Positions 1 through 8,301 of a stretch of 46,626 nucleotides of DNA are shown here, piece by piece. The position numbers and the translations under genes are program-made. This DNA comes from Candidatus Allofournierella merdipullorum. Lineage in GTDB: Bacteria; Bacillota; Clostridia; Oscillospirales; Ruminococcaceae. The stretch is taken from the NCBI GenBank assembly GCA_019116345.1, contig DXBV01000115.1, positions 1 to 46,626 of the forward strand, given 5' to 3'. Numbering within the stretch: position 1 is the first letter of the stretch; every line of letters begins with the position of its first letter. A model generated the notes under the pieces. The model did not search any database, was not told where the DNA came from, and saw nothing but the letters and a program-made list of their open reading frames with translations.

Positions 1-454
1 TGGCAAGGGCGTGGCGCTCGCCGGCAAAGGCGGTGCCGTTGGTGCCGATGATGCCGCACTTTTTGCCGGCGGCGATGAGGACCGCCTGGATCATGTGGGC
101 GGTGGTGGTCTTGCCCTTGGTGCCGGTGACGCCGATCATGGTCATCTTTTTGGCGGGGTTGCCGAAGAGGTTGCAGCTCATGATGGCCAGGGCATGGCGG
201 CTGTTCTCCACCTGCACCACGGTGACGCCGGCGGGAATTTCGTCCAGCTTGTGCTGGATGACCAGCACGCTGGCCCCGGCGGCGGCCACATCCTCGGCGT
301 AATCGTGGCTGTCACGGTTGGTGCCCACCACGCAGACAAAGGCAAAGCCCGGCTGCACCTTGCGGGAGTCGTAGGCAACGTCCACCACTTCGGTCTCGGC
401 GTCGCCCTGCAGGACCAGATAGTCCAGCCCTTCCATCAACTGGGAAAGTTTCAT
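1..454 (-). CDS. murE: UDP-MurNAc-tripeptide synthetase MurE (N-terminal part, cut by window edge)
   Basis: Cytoplasmic Mur ligase that adds the third residue (meso-diaminopimelate or L-lysine) to UDP-MurNAc-L-Ala-D-Glu. Only the first 151 residues are inside the window. They show the MurE N-terminal domain with the DSRKVQPG segment (29-36) and the Mur-ligase P-loop GTKGKTTT at 111-118, preceded by IGVT. The start is the ATG at 452-454, with GGGAGG about 8 bases upstream. The third-residue specificity loop lies in the missing C-terminal half, so DAP versus Lys cannot be decided here. It sits 32 bases downstream of asnB1 on the same strand and is probably cotranscribed with it. It is separated from murF and the dcw cluster by over 10 kb. 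MurF shares the P-loop, but the real murF is at 13254-14642. Confidence 0.9.
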   Translation of the reverse strand, partial: MKLSQLMEGLDYLVLQGDAETEVVDVAYDSRKVQPGFAFVCVVGTNRDSHDYAEDVAAAGASVLVIQHKLDEIPAGVTVVQVENSRHALAIMSCNLFGNPAKKMTMIGVTGTKGKTTTAHMIQAVLIAAGKKCGIIGTNGTAFAGERHALA

Positions 455-486
455 AAAATCAGCCTCCCTTTATGAATTGCGTATGC

Positions 487-2319
487 TCAGCGCTTTACAA
501 AATATTCGTTGTACCACACAAGGAACATGAACACGCACCAGATCTGGCGCCAGTTGTCCCGCTTGCCGGAGACATGGTCGTCCAGCAGCTTTTTTAGTTC
601 CTGCGTCTTGAAGAACCGGGCCGCAGCCTCGCTTTCAAAGGCCTTTCGCACCACGGCGGCGTACTGCTCATCCCGCAGCCAGGCGCGCACCGGCACCGGG
701 AAGCCCAGCTTCTTCTTGTCGGCGGTGCGCTCGGGGATGCTGCGGGCCGCCGCGCCCCGCATGGCCAGCTTGGTGCCCTCGGCGTTGGCGCGGTATTTCA
801 CCGGGATGTGCCGGGCCACCTCGAACACTTCCTTATCCAGGAAAGGCACCCGCAGCTCCAGGCTGTTGGCCATGCTCATCTTGTCCGCCTTGAGCAGGAT
901 GTCTCCCGCCAGCCACAGGTGCAGGTCGGTGAATTGCATGCGGGTGACCGGGTCCTGGCCTTTGGTTTTTTCAAAGAAAGGCCGGGAGAGGTCGGTGGGC
1001 TTGACGCGGCCGGTGTAGTGCTTGAGCAGCTTTTTCTTCTGGCGCTCGCCCATCAGGTTGGTGTTGCCGATGTAGCGCTCTTCCAGGGGTTTGGAGCGCC
1101 GCACCAGGAAGTTCACGCCGTGCACCGGCGGCAGCAGCTCGGCCACCGCGCCCACCGCCCGGCGCAGGGGCAGGGGGAGCTTGTCGTACCAGCTGACGGT
1201 GAAGGGCTCCTTGTAGATGTTGTAGCCGCCGAAAAACTCGTCCGCGCCCTCGCCGGAAAGGCACACCTTCACCTGCTTGGCGGCCTCCCGGTTCACAAAG
1301 TAGAGGGCGGCGCTGGCGGCGTCCGCCAGAGGCTCGTCCATGTGGTACTGGATGCGGCCCAGGTTGGCCCAGTACTCCTCCGGCTCGATGCGGTAGGCGA
1401 AGTTCTTCACACCCAGGAATTTGCTGAACTCCGAGGCGTACTCCGTCTCGTCGTACTGCTTGTTGGCAAAGCCCACGGTGAAGGTCTTGTCCACCTTGGC
1501 AAGGCAGGCCATATAGCTGGAGTCCACGCCGGAGGAAAGGAAGGACCCCACCTCCACGTCGGCAATTTTGTGGGCGGCCACGCTCTCCTTCATGGCGGCT
1601 TCGATCTTATCCTCCCAGCCGGTCATGTCGGGGCCGTTGTCCGCCTCGAACTTCGGCTGCCAGTAGCGGCCGGTGGACACTTCGCCCGCTTTCCAGCGCA
1701 GCCAGTGGGCGGGCAGCAGTTTTTTGACGCCCTTGAAAAAGGTGTCCTCCCCCGGGGAATACTGGTAGGTGAGGTAGAGCTCCAGCCGCTCCTCGTTCAG
1801 CTCCTTCACAAAGCCGGGATGGGGCAGAAAGCTCTTGATCTCGCTGCCGAAGATCAGTTCGCCCTCGGCATTGGTGTAGTAATAAAACGGCTTGATGCCA
1901 AAGGGGTCCCGGGCGCAGAAGAGGCTCTGGTCCGCTTCGTCCCAGATGGCGAAGGAGAACATGCCCCGCAGCTTTTCCAGCATCCCCTCGCCCCATTCTT
2001 CATAGCCGTGGAGCAGGACCTCGGTGTCGGAGTGGTCGGTGGCAAAGACATGGCCCGCCGCCTGCAGCTGGGCACGCAGCTCCATGAAGTTATAAATCTC
2101 GCCGTTGAACACCACCGCCAGGCGCTTGTCCTCGTTGAACATGGGCTGGCGGCCGCCCTCGATGTCGATGATGGAAAGCCGACGGTGGCCCAGCGCCACC
2201 CCATCGCCGAAATAGCTGCCCGCGCCGTCCGGCCCGCGGTGGGCGATGGCGTCCATCATGGCTTTCAATATTTCCTCACGGTCGGCGCGCCGGCCGGTAA
2301 ATCCCACGATTCCGCACAT
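487..2319 (-). CDS. asnB: AsnB-type glutamine-dependent amidotransferase 1
   Basis: Class II glutamine amidotransferase joined to an ATP-pyrophosphatase domain. It makes ammonia from glutamine and transfers it to an adenylated carboxylate (aspartate in AsnB; peptidoglycan meso-DAP in some AsnB/LtsA relatives). The start is set at the ATG giving MCGIVGF, because Cys2 must be the N-terminal nucleophile; a GGAAAGGA site precedes it. 610 residues, close to the usual length. Glutaminase motifs include AHRGPDG (26-32) and FNGEIYN (71-77); the PP-loop SSGVDSS is at 262-268. Compared with asnB2 it carries one extra residue just before HSDTEV. It lies directly upstream of murE, divergent from the ATP-grasp/asnB2 pair. 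The link to murE makes a cell-wall carboxylate a serious alternative substrate to free aspartate. Confidence 0.9.
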   Translation of the reverse strand: MCGIVGFTGRRADREEILKAMMDAIAHRGPDGAGSYFGDGVALGHRRLSIIDIEGGRQPMFNEDKRLAVVFNGEIYNFMELRAQLQAAGHVFATDHSDTEVLLHGYEEWGEGMLEKLRGMFSFAIWDEADQSLFCARDPFGIKPFYYYTNAEGELIFGSEIKSFLPHPGFVKELNEERLELYLTYQYSPGEDTFFKGVKKLLPAHWLRWKAGEVSTGRYWQPKFEADNGPDMTGWEDKIEAAMKESVAAHKIADVEVGSFLSSGVDSSYMACLAKVDKTFTVGFANKQYDETEYASEFSKFLGVKNFAYRIEPEEYWANLGRIQYHMDEPLADAASAALYFVNREAAKQVKVCLSGEGADEFFGGYNIYKEPFTVSWYDKLPLPLRRAVGAVAELLPPVHGVNFLVRRSKPLEERYIGNTNLMGERQKKKLLKHYTGRVKPTDLSRPFFEKTKGQDPVTRMQFTDLHLWLAGDILLKADKMSMANSLELRVPFLDKEVFEVARHIPVKYRANAEGTKLAMRGAAARSIPERTADKKKLGFPVPVRAWLRDEQYAAVVRKAFESEAAARFFKTQELKKLLDDHVSGKRDNWRQIWCVFMFLVWYNEYFVKR

Positions 2320-2371
2320 ACTGTTTTTGTTCCTTTCCCGTAAAAGGGCGTAACTGCCCAATATAGAGTTT

Positions 2372-2399
2372 ATTATACTACAAACGGCGACGGTTTAAA
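2372..2399 (-). promoter_or_regulatory. sigma-A type promoter for asnB1-murE
   Basis: On the minus strand a perfect TATAAT (2372-2377) lies 16 bases from a weak TTTAAA (2394-2399). It sits about 50 bases upstream of the asnB1 start and is divergent from the ATP-grasp promoter. The -35 assignment is loose. Confidence 0.55.
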
Positions 2400-2412
2400 A
2401 GGGGGCGGCAAA

Positions 2413-2442
2413 TTGACAAGGGCCCCATAAAAGAAGTAGAAT
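2413..2442 (+). promoter_or_regulatory. sigma-A type promoter for the ATP-grasp/asnB2 operon
   Basis: TTGACA (2413-2418), an 18-base spacer and TAGAAT (2437-2442), 36 bases upstream of the ATP-grasp start codon. The -35 is perfect and the -10 matches 5 of 6. Confidence 0.7.
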
Positions 2443-2478
2443 AAACGAGACACTGAATTCTCAAAAAAGGTGATGGAT

Positions 2479-3699
2479 ATGAAAGACCTTCTCCCTGTGC
2501 TTTTGGGCAGCGACGCCAACGTTTACGGCATGGCCCGCAGCTTTTACATGGAATACGGCGTGACCAGCCTTGCCATCGGCAAGGGAGCGCTGGCCGCCAC
2601 GGCAAACTCCAAGCTGGTGAAGATGGCGGTGGTGGAGCCGAACCTGGAAGACGACGCGGTGTTCGTGCGCACCCTGACCGATTTTGCCAAGGCCCACTCC
2701 GGCAAGACGCTGGTGCTGGTGAGCTGCGGCGACAACTACACCGGCCTGATGGCCCGGGCCCGGGCGGCGCTGGAGCCCTATTACAAGTTTGCCTGCCCCA
2801 CCCCGGAACTGGTGGCGGAGCTGGACACCAAGGAGTTTTTCTATCAGGCCTGCGAGCGGCACGGCCTTTCCTACCCCCGCACCTTCGGCTGCACCAACGA
2901 GAACTACAAGACGGTGGAGCTGCCCTTCCCCTTCCCCTGCATCATCAAGGCCAGCAACAGCGTGGCCTACTGGAACTGCAAGTTCCCCCACAAGAAGAAG
3001 GTGTTCGTGGCCTACAACAAGGAGGAGTTCGACGCCATCACCGCCGCCATCTATTCTTCCAGCTACCAGGACAATCTGGTGCTGCAGGAGTACATCCCCG
3101 GCGACGACAACTGCATGCGGGTGCTGAACTGCTATTCCGGCCTTGACCACAAGGTGAAGCTGATGGCTCTGGGCCGTCCCCTGCTGGAGGAGCAGACCCC
3201 CGAGGGCATCGGCAACTACGCGGCCATCATGAACGTGCGGGACGACGAGCTGATGGAGAAGATGAAAGCCTTTTTGGAGGACGTGGGCTGGGAGGGCTTT
3301 TCCAACTTTGACATGAAGTACGACGCCCGGGACGGCAAATACAAACTGTTTGAGATGAACCCCCGCCAGGGCCGCAGCAGCTTTTTCGTGACCGCCAGCG
3401 GCTACAACCTGGCCAAATGGCTGGTGGAGGACGTGGTGGAGCACAAGGAGCAGGGGCTGACCATCGCCGACGCGCACCATCTGTGGATGATCGCCCCGGC
3501 GGGCATTATCAAGAAGTACCTGAAGGACGAGGCCCTGCTGGCCGAGGCCAAGGAGCTGATGCGCCAGGGCAAGGTGAGCCACCAGCTGTTCTGCAAGGAG
3601 GACGCCGGCCTCAAGCGCCGCATCTGGTACATCAAGAACCAGCTGAACAACTATCGTAAATACAAACGCTATTTCGGCAACAAGAGCCTGGTGGACTGA
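2479..3699 (+). CDS. ATP-grasp carboxylate-amine ligase, D-aspartate-ligase-like
   Basis: ATP-grasp enzyme of the COG3919 type, which includes the D-aspartate ligase of Enterococcus faecium that builds the peptidoglycan cross-bridge. These enzymes form an acyl-phosphate from a carboxylate with ATP and join it to an amine. Visible features: the family segment SCGDNYTGL (82-90), KEFFYQACERHGLSYP (118-133), CIIKAS with the likely ATP-binding Lys157, LQEYIPG (202-208), and the metal-binding FEMNPRQGRSS (291-301). The start is the third in-frame candidate, ATG 2479, because AAAGGTGAT then sits 8 bases upstream; GTG 2470 and ATG 2473 lie inside or against that site. 406 residues, close to family length. 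asnB2 follows after 20 bases. No aspartate racemase is in the window. The ligase family is clear; the substrate is inferred. Confidence 0.75.
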   Translation: MKDLLPVLLGSDANVYGMARSFYMEYGVTSLAIGKGALAATANSKLVKMAVVEPNLEDDAVFVRTLTDFAKAHSGKTLVLVSCGDNYTGLMARARAALEPYYKFACPTPELVAELDTKEFFYQACERHGLSYPRTFGCTNENYKTVELPFPFPCIIKASNSVAYWNCKFPHKKKVFVAYNKEEFDAITAAIYSSSYQDNLVLQEYIPGDDNCMRVLNCYSGLDHKVKLMALGRPLLEEQTPEGIGNYAAIMNVRDDELMEKMKAFLEDVGWEGFSNFDMKYDARDGKYKLFEMNPRQGRSSFFVTASGYNLAKWLVEDVVEHKEQGLTIADAHHLWMIAPAGIIKKYLKDEALLAEAKELMRQGKVSHQLFCKEDAGLKRRIWYIKNQLNNYRKYKRYFGNKSLVD

Positions 3700-3719
3700 C
3701 CGGGCAAAAGGAGCAGCCA

Positions 3720-5570
3720 ATGTGTGGAATTACCGGCTTTGTTTGCGCAAAGCACGACCTTGAAGAAGCCAAAACCACTTTGAAGGCCATGGCCGACCTC
3801 ATCGCCCACCGCGGGCCGGACGGCGAGGGCTTTTATGTGGATGAGCGGGCGGCGCTGGGGCACCGGCGGCTGTCCATCATCGACCTGGAGGGCGGCAGCC
3901 AGCCCATGTTCAACGAGGACAAAACCCTCGTGACGGTGTTCAACGGCGAAATTTATAACTTCATGGAGCTGCGCGGCCAGCTGGAAGCGGCGGGCCATGT
4001 GTTCGCCACCCACTCCGACACCGAAGTGCTGCTGCACGGGTACGAGGAATGGGGCGAGGCGCTGCCCGAAAAGCTGCGGGGCATGTTCGCCTTTGTCATC
4101 TGGAACAAGGCGGAGGGCACCCTGTTCGGCGCCCGGGACATCTTCGGCATCAAGCCCTTCTATTACTACCAGAACAACGATCTGCTGCTGTTCGGCAGCG
4201 AAATCAAGAGCTTTCTGCCCCATCCCGGCTTTGTGAAGGAGCTGAACGAGGAGCGGCTGCCGGAGTATCTTTCCATCGAGTACATCCCGAACGCCGAGAC
4301 CATGTTCAAGAATGTCTACAAGCTGCCGGGGGCCCACCGCTTTACCTTCAAGGACGGCAAGCTGACGGTGAGCCGCTACTACGACATCGCCTACCATGTG
4401 GATCACAGCAAGACCCTGGAGGACTGGAAAAAGGCCATCGCCGACACCTTTGCCGAGAGCGTGCGGGTGCATCAAATTGCCGATGTGGAGGTGGGGTGCT
4501 TCCTCTCCTCCGGCGTGGACTCCAGCTTTGTGGTAAACGAAGTGGCCAAAGGCACGCCTCACGTGAAGAGTTTCAGCGTGGGCTATGAGGAAGAAAAGTA
4601 CTCCGAGCTGCCCTACGCGCAGAGCTTCAGCAAGGAGATCGGCGTGCCCAGCATCGCCAACAAGGTGAACGCCGACGAGTTCTTTGAGGCGAACCAGACC
4701 ATCCAGTGGTATCTGGACGAGCCGATGCCCAACCCCAGCGAGGTGCCCCTCTACTTCCTCACCAAAAACGCCGCCCGCTATGTGAAGGTGGTGCTGAGCG
4801 GCGAGGGTGCGGACGAATTGTTCGGCGGCTATCCCCTTTACTGCGCCGCCCATCACTTTGAGGAGTACGCCAAAATCCCCCGCCCCCTGCGCAAGGCGGC
4901 GGGCGCGGCGGCGGGGGCCCTGCCGGAGTTCAAGGGCCGCAACTTCCTGGTTCGTGGCGCGCAGGAGCCCTGGCAGCGGTGCATGCGGGCAAACTACGTG
5001 TTCTCCACCCCCGCCGAGCGGGACAAATACCTGAAAAAGGACTACCACGCCAAGGCCCCCGAGGAGTATTTCAAGCCCTACTTCGATCATGTGAAGGATC
5101 TGGACGAACCCACGCAGCTGCAGTGGGTGGACATCCACACCTGGATGCTCTACGACATTCTTCTGAAAGCCGACCGCATGAGCATGGCCAACAGCCTGGA
5201 ACTGCGGGTGCCCTTCCTGGACCGGGAGATGCTGGAGCTGGCCCTCTCCATCCCGGCGGAGTACCGCTCCTCCAAGAGCGAAACCAAAATCGCCCTGCGG
5301 GCGGCAGCGCTGGAGCAGCTGCCCGAGAGCGTGGCCAAGCGGCGCAAGCTGGGCTTCCCGGTACCGCTGAACGACTGGCTGCGCCAGGACAAATACTACC
5401 AGATGGTGCGGGAGAAGTTCGAAGGCCCGGTGGCAGAGAAGTTCTTCAACGTGCCCCAGCTTCTCAAACTGCTGGACGACCACAAGGCGGGCCAGAACGG
5501 CGGCATGACCAAGATCTGGAGTTTTTACAGCTTCATTTTGTGGTACGAGCTGTTCTTCGTGCAGCGGTAA
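3720..5570 (+). CDS. asnB: AsnB-type glutamine-dependent amidotransferase 2
   Basis: Second asparagine-synthetase-family amidotransferase, 616 residues. Cys2 follows the initiator Met (MCGITGF). AHRGPDG is at 29-35, FNGEIYN at 74-80 and the PP-loop SSGVDSS at 263-269. The start is fixed by Cys2 and by AAAAGGAG 8 bases upstream. It is strongly similar to asnB1 across both domains but clearly diverged, so it is an old duplication rather than a recent repeat. It follows the ATP-grasp gene in the same operon. In lactic acid bacteria a D-aspartate ligase is paired with an AsnB-like amidase (AsnH) that turns bridge D-Asp into D-Asn, so this gene is the candidate for that step. Ordinary asparagine synthesis is the main alternative. 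Confidence 0.9.
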   Translation: MCGITGFVCAKHDLEEAKTTLKAMADLIAHRGPDGEGFYVDERAALGHRRLSIIDLEGGSQPMFNEDKTLVTVFNGEIYNFMELRGQLEAAGHVFATHSDTEVLLHGYEEWGEALPEKLRGMFAFVIWNKAEGTLFGARDIFGIKPFYYYQNNDLLLFGSEIKSFLPHPGFVKELNEERLPEYLSIEYIPNAETMFKNVYKLPGAHRFTFKDGKLTVSRYYDIAYHVDHSKTLEDWKKAIADTFAESVRVHQIADVEVGCFLSSGVDSSFVVNEVAKGTPHVKSFSVGYEEEKYSELPYAQSFSKEIGVPSIANKVNADEFFEANQTIQWYLDEPMPNPSEVPLYFLTKNAARYVKVVLSGEGADELFGGYPLYCAAHHFEEYAKIPRPLRKAAGAAAGALPEFKGRNFLVRGAQEPWQRCMRANYVFSTPAERDKYLKKDYHAKAPEEYFKPYFDHVKDLDEPTQLQWVDIHTWMLYDILLKADRMSMANSLELRVPFLDREMLELALSIPAEYRSSKSETKIALRAAALEQLPESVAKRRKLGFPVPLNDWLRQDKYYQMVREKFEGPVAEKFFNVPQLLKLLDDHKAGQNGGMTKIWSFYSFILWYELFFVQR

Positions 5571-5584
5571 TAATGAACAAACGG

Positions 5585-5622
5585 CGGAAGGCCGGGCAAA
5601 CTGCCCGGCCTTCCGTTTTTTG
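5585..5622 (+). terminator. intrinsic terminator after asnB2
   Basis: A perfect 14-bp stem (5585-5598 with 5602-5615) and a 3-base loop are followed by six T residues. It lies 14 bases after the asnB2 stop. The opposite strand is only moderately T-rich after the stem, so it may also stop the convergent lipoprotein transcript. Confidence 0.92.
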
Positions 5623-5623
5623 T

Positions 5624-8185
5624 TCAGGAAACCGTTATCTTGAGCCGGGTCATCTCGCAGCGCTCAAGGGCGCCGGTGTCCTCGTTGAAGAACCGGTTCA
5701 TGCCCCAGGCCGCGCCGTCCGGGGAGACATACACGGCCTCCCAGGCACAGTCCGGATAGGTGTCGCCCAGCGCGTCCACCAGAATATAGCGGTTATTTGG
5801 GGTGTGCTGGTCCACCTCCACGAAGGCAAAGTTGTCGTCCCACTGGACGAGACCCTCGCCAAACTTCGAACCCTCCGGCGGCTCGACCGTGCGGCCGGAG
5901 TAGGTGGTGAGCAGGTTGTCCGTGCCCGACGGGCTTTTGCTGACGGCAAAGGCCCTCAGCCCGGCGCCGGACAGCTGTTCCATCAGCTGGGCCCACCGTT
6001 CCTTATTTTTTGCGGCCACATCGGAATCGCTCGCAACGACATCGTCGAACCGTTCACTGTCCAGCACCTGTCCCTGCCGGTCGATGGTCACCTGATAGTA
6101 GGCACCGTCGTTGCAGGCCGCCTCAAGTTCAGCCGTCTCCCCGTTAAACGGAGCGGCATACAGAATAAACTCTTCCGCAGTCAGCCCCAGGTATTCCGCC
6201 ACCGCCTGCCGGAGCTGTTCGCCGTCCAGCACCACCTCGCCCCGGGTGTTTGCATAACCCCAGTCGGTGTTGGCAAGGCCGCCGTCAAATACCCCGTTCT
6301 GGGTGTAAAGAGGGGCTTCTCCCCCTGTTCCGGCGATCTGCAGCAATTCCCCTGTGGACGCGCTGTAAAACTCTTTGTCCGCGAAAAAAAAGCCTTCACT
6401 GTTCACCAGCACCGAACCGCCCTGCCCCTGCCAGAGCAGCGTGCCTTCCCGGTCAAAGACAAAGTTGTCGCCATAGCCGCCGTTCAGCCCCAGCTTCCAC
6501 AGCCCGTCGCCCATATAACGCAGTTGGGTGCCGAGAAAGCTGTCGTTCCGCTCAACGGTTTCGCGGGAAACGGTGAACACCGTGTTCATCTCGCCGTCCC
6601 GCACTTCGATTTTCCCGTCCAGCGTCTCATACCATTCAAGGCCGCCCTTGATGTCCACAAGGCGCCGGTCCGCGCTGCTCAGCGCGTCAAATGCCTGGGT
6701 CGTTATCCCTTTGCCCTCATGAAATTCGGCGGAAGTCCTCATAAAGGAAACGGCCTGCCCTGTCTGCCAGGCAAGGCTCAGATCTTCGGGCGGGAAATCA
6801 TCCTCCGCACCGGCTTCCACCGGGCGCTCCTCAAAGGCGATGCGCAGCGTGAGCAGCTCGCCGTCGCTCAGACGCAGATAAGCAAAGCCCTCGTCGGTGA
6901 AAAAGGTGCTGCCGTTCATGGAGTATTCGGGGCTCTGGTCCACCGCCGCGCTGTATTGCTTCAGGATGTTTCCCTTGCCGTCGTAGAGGGCAAAACCGTC
7001 CTCGCTCTGGACGATGCGCAGGCAGGCGGGCGTTTCTTCCATCAGGTTGCCGTCGTAGTCGTACAGATTCACCTGGTTGGTGTTCTCCCGGGCGTAGAAG
7101 CCCTCCGGAGCAAGGCGGCAGATCTCGGAAAAACGGGCTTCGCAGCGCACCTGGCCGTCCGCGCCGCGGATGCCGTACAGCGTGCCGTCGGTGTAGACGG
7201 TGCAGCCGTCCTGCACGCCGCCCGCGCGCACCAGGTCCTCCGCGGTATACAGCTTCGTTCCCTGCGGGTCGTATACGGTCTTATGGAACAGCGCATAGCC
7301 GCCGTTCTCCTCAAACTTGTTGACGAAATACTCCACAGCCACTTCTGTGCCGTCCTGGCGGTAGAGGCCGCCCGTGCCCTTGCCGTAGATGAGGATGTAT
7401 TCACCGCCCGCCTTGCGCTGGGCAAAGAAGTCGTTTTTCTCCCATTCGGAGTAGCCCGGCCCCTCTTCAAAGGCGAGGAGCTGCGCGCCTGTCTCGTCGA
7501 TGAGCATCCAGCGATAGGCGTCATCGTAGGTGCAGACCAGCGCCTTACCGCCGATAAAGGGCAGAACGAAATCGTAGGCCGGGGCCAGTTTCACCGCACC
7601 GGTCAGATCGCAGTAGCCCCATTTGTCGTTTTCAAAGTAGGGCACCCAGCCGTTGTCGCCCACCCGAAAGGCTTCGTCCATCATCGCCTGTTCATCCATC
7701 CGGGGCGCGCTGTCCACTTGATAGTGATACCCCGAGGTCATGGACATTCCCTCCGTTGTGCCGAGAATGAACATCTCGCCGCCGGTGCTGTGGGCCCCGT
7801 GGCCGAACCGCGTGGCGTCCAGCAGTTCCCATTCGTTCGGCACCTGATACAGCGGCGTGAACTGACCGTCCAGCGTCAGATAGCCGCATTCCAGCGGGTA
7901 ATACTCCGGGAAGAAGTATTCCGGGCTGTAGGGAAGGTATTTCGCCGCAAAGGCAACGCCGTCGTGAAAAGAGCCCACCACTTCGAACCCATCAAAAATG
8001 TCCGCGTACTGCTCGTCCACCATCGGCACCCGCTCCATCTCCACCGGCGCGGCAGAGGGCGCCGCCGGGGCCTCGCTTGTGCCCGCTCCGCCGGATTGGC
8101 TGCCGGGCGCTGCCTGGCCGCAGCCCGCCAGCAGCAGCACTGCCAGCAGCCCGGCACAAGCGCGCGGGAACATTTTCTTTTTCAT
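5624..8185 (-). CDS. large WG-repeat-type lipoprotein, function unknown
   Basis: 853-residue predicted lipoprotein. A short basic N-terminus and hydrophobic stretch end in the lipobox LAGC (19-22), so Cys22 should be lipidated and the protein anchored outside the membrane. A small-residue/Ser/Pro linker follows. The remainder is many short beta-type segments with WG-like units (for example KWGYCDLTG, DWGYANTRG and YGIRGADGQ), as in WG-repeat/beta-propeller-like surface proteins of gut Clostridia. No catalytic motif is recognised. The start ATG 8185 has AAGGAGG 8 bases upstream; an upstream in-frame codon at 8203 lies before this site and is rejected. It has its own promoter and is convergent with asnB2. 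I do not know its function. Confidence 0.8.
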   Translation of the reverse strand: MKKKMFPRACAGLLAVLLLAGCGQAAPGSQSGGAGTSEAPAAPSAAPVEMERVPMVDEQYADIFDGFEVVGSFHDGVAFAAKYLPYSPEYFFPEYYPLECGYLTLDGQFTPLYQVPNEWELLDATRFGHGAHSTGGEMFILGTTEGMSMTSGYHYQVDSAPRMDEQAMMDEAFRVGDNGWVPYFENDKWGYCDLTGAVKLAPAYDFVLPFIGGKALVCTYDDAYRWMLIDETGAQLLAFEEGPGYSEWEKNDFFAQRKAGGEYILIYGKGTGGLYRQDGTEVAVEYFVNKFEENGGYALFHKTVYDPQGTKLYTAEDLVRAGGVQDGCTVYTDGTLYGIRGADGQVRCEARFSEICRLAPEGFYARENTNQVNLYDYDGNLMEETPACLRIVQSEDGFALYDGKGNILKQYSAAVDQSPEYSMNGSTFFTDEGFAYLRLSDGELLTLRIAFEERPVEAGAEDDFPPEDLSLAWQTGQAVSFMRTSAEFHEGKGITTQAFDALSSADRRLVDIKGGLEWYETLDGKIEVRDGEMNTVFTVSRETVERNDSFLGTQLRYMGDGLWKLGLNGGYGDNFVFDREGTLLWQGQGGSVLVNSEGFFFADKEFYSASTGELLQIAGTGGEAPLYTQNGVFDGGLANTDWGYANTRGEVVLDGEQLRQAVAEYLGLTAEEFILYAAPFNGETAELEAACNDGAYYQVTIDRQGQVLDSERFDDVVASDSDVAAKNKERWAQLMEQLSGAGLRAFAVSKSPSGTDNLLTTYSGRTVEPPEGSKFGEGLVQWDDNFAFVEVDQHTPNNRYILVDALGDTYPDCAWEAVYVSPDGAAWGMNRFFNEDTGALERCEMTRLKITVS

Positions 8186-8241
8186 TCTGTTTCCTCCTTG
8201 CAAAACGAGCGTTTTCCCGCTCGCCTGTCGTTGATTTTATC

Positions 8242-8250
8242 ATTATAACA
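8242..8250 (-). promoter_or_regulatory. extended -10 promoter for the WG lipoprotein
   Basis: Minus-strand TGTTATAAT is an extended -10 element (TGn plus perfect TATAAT) located between the ftsQ terminator and the lipoprotein start. No convincing -35 is present, which an extended -10 tolerates. Confidence 0.6.
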
Positions 8251-8254
8251 TATT

Positions 8255-8296
8255 TTATCAAAATAAAACAGCCTCTGTTCAAAACAGAGGCTGTTT
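8255..8296 (-). terminator. intrinsic terminator at the end of the dcw operon
   Basis: A perfect 14-bp stem (8266-8279 with 8283-8296) with a 3-base loop is followed on the minus strand by TTATTTT. It lies just after the ftsQ stop, so it ends the mraZ-ftsQ transcript. Confidence 0.9.
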
Positions 8297-8301
8297 GTGG
8301 T

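Noticed and set aside
2320..2478. T-box or other riboswitch ahead of asnB genes
   Set aside because: The divergent gap is only 159 bases and holds two promoters; no T-box sequence or specifier stem is visible.
4979..8248. A 1089-codon open frame on the plus strand, antisense to the lipoprotein
   Set aside because: It overlaps the end of asnB2 and all of the lipoprotein, has no ribosome binding site or family resemblance, and is a typical high-GC shadow frame.
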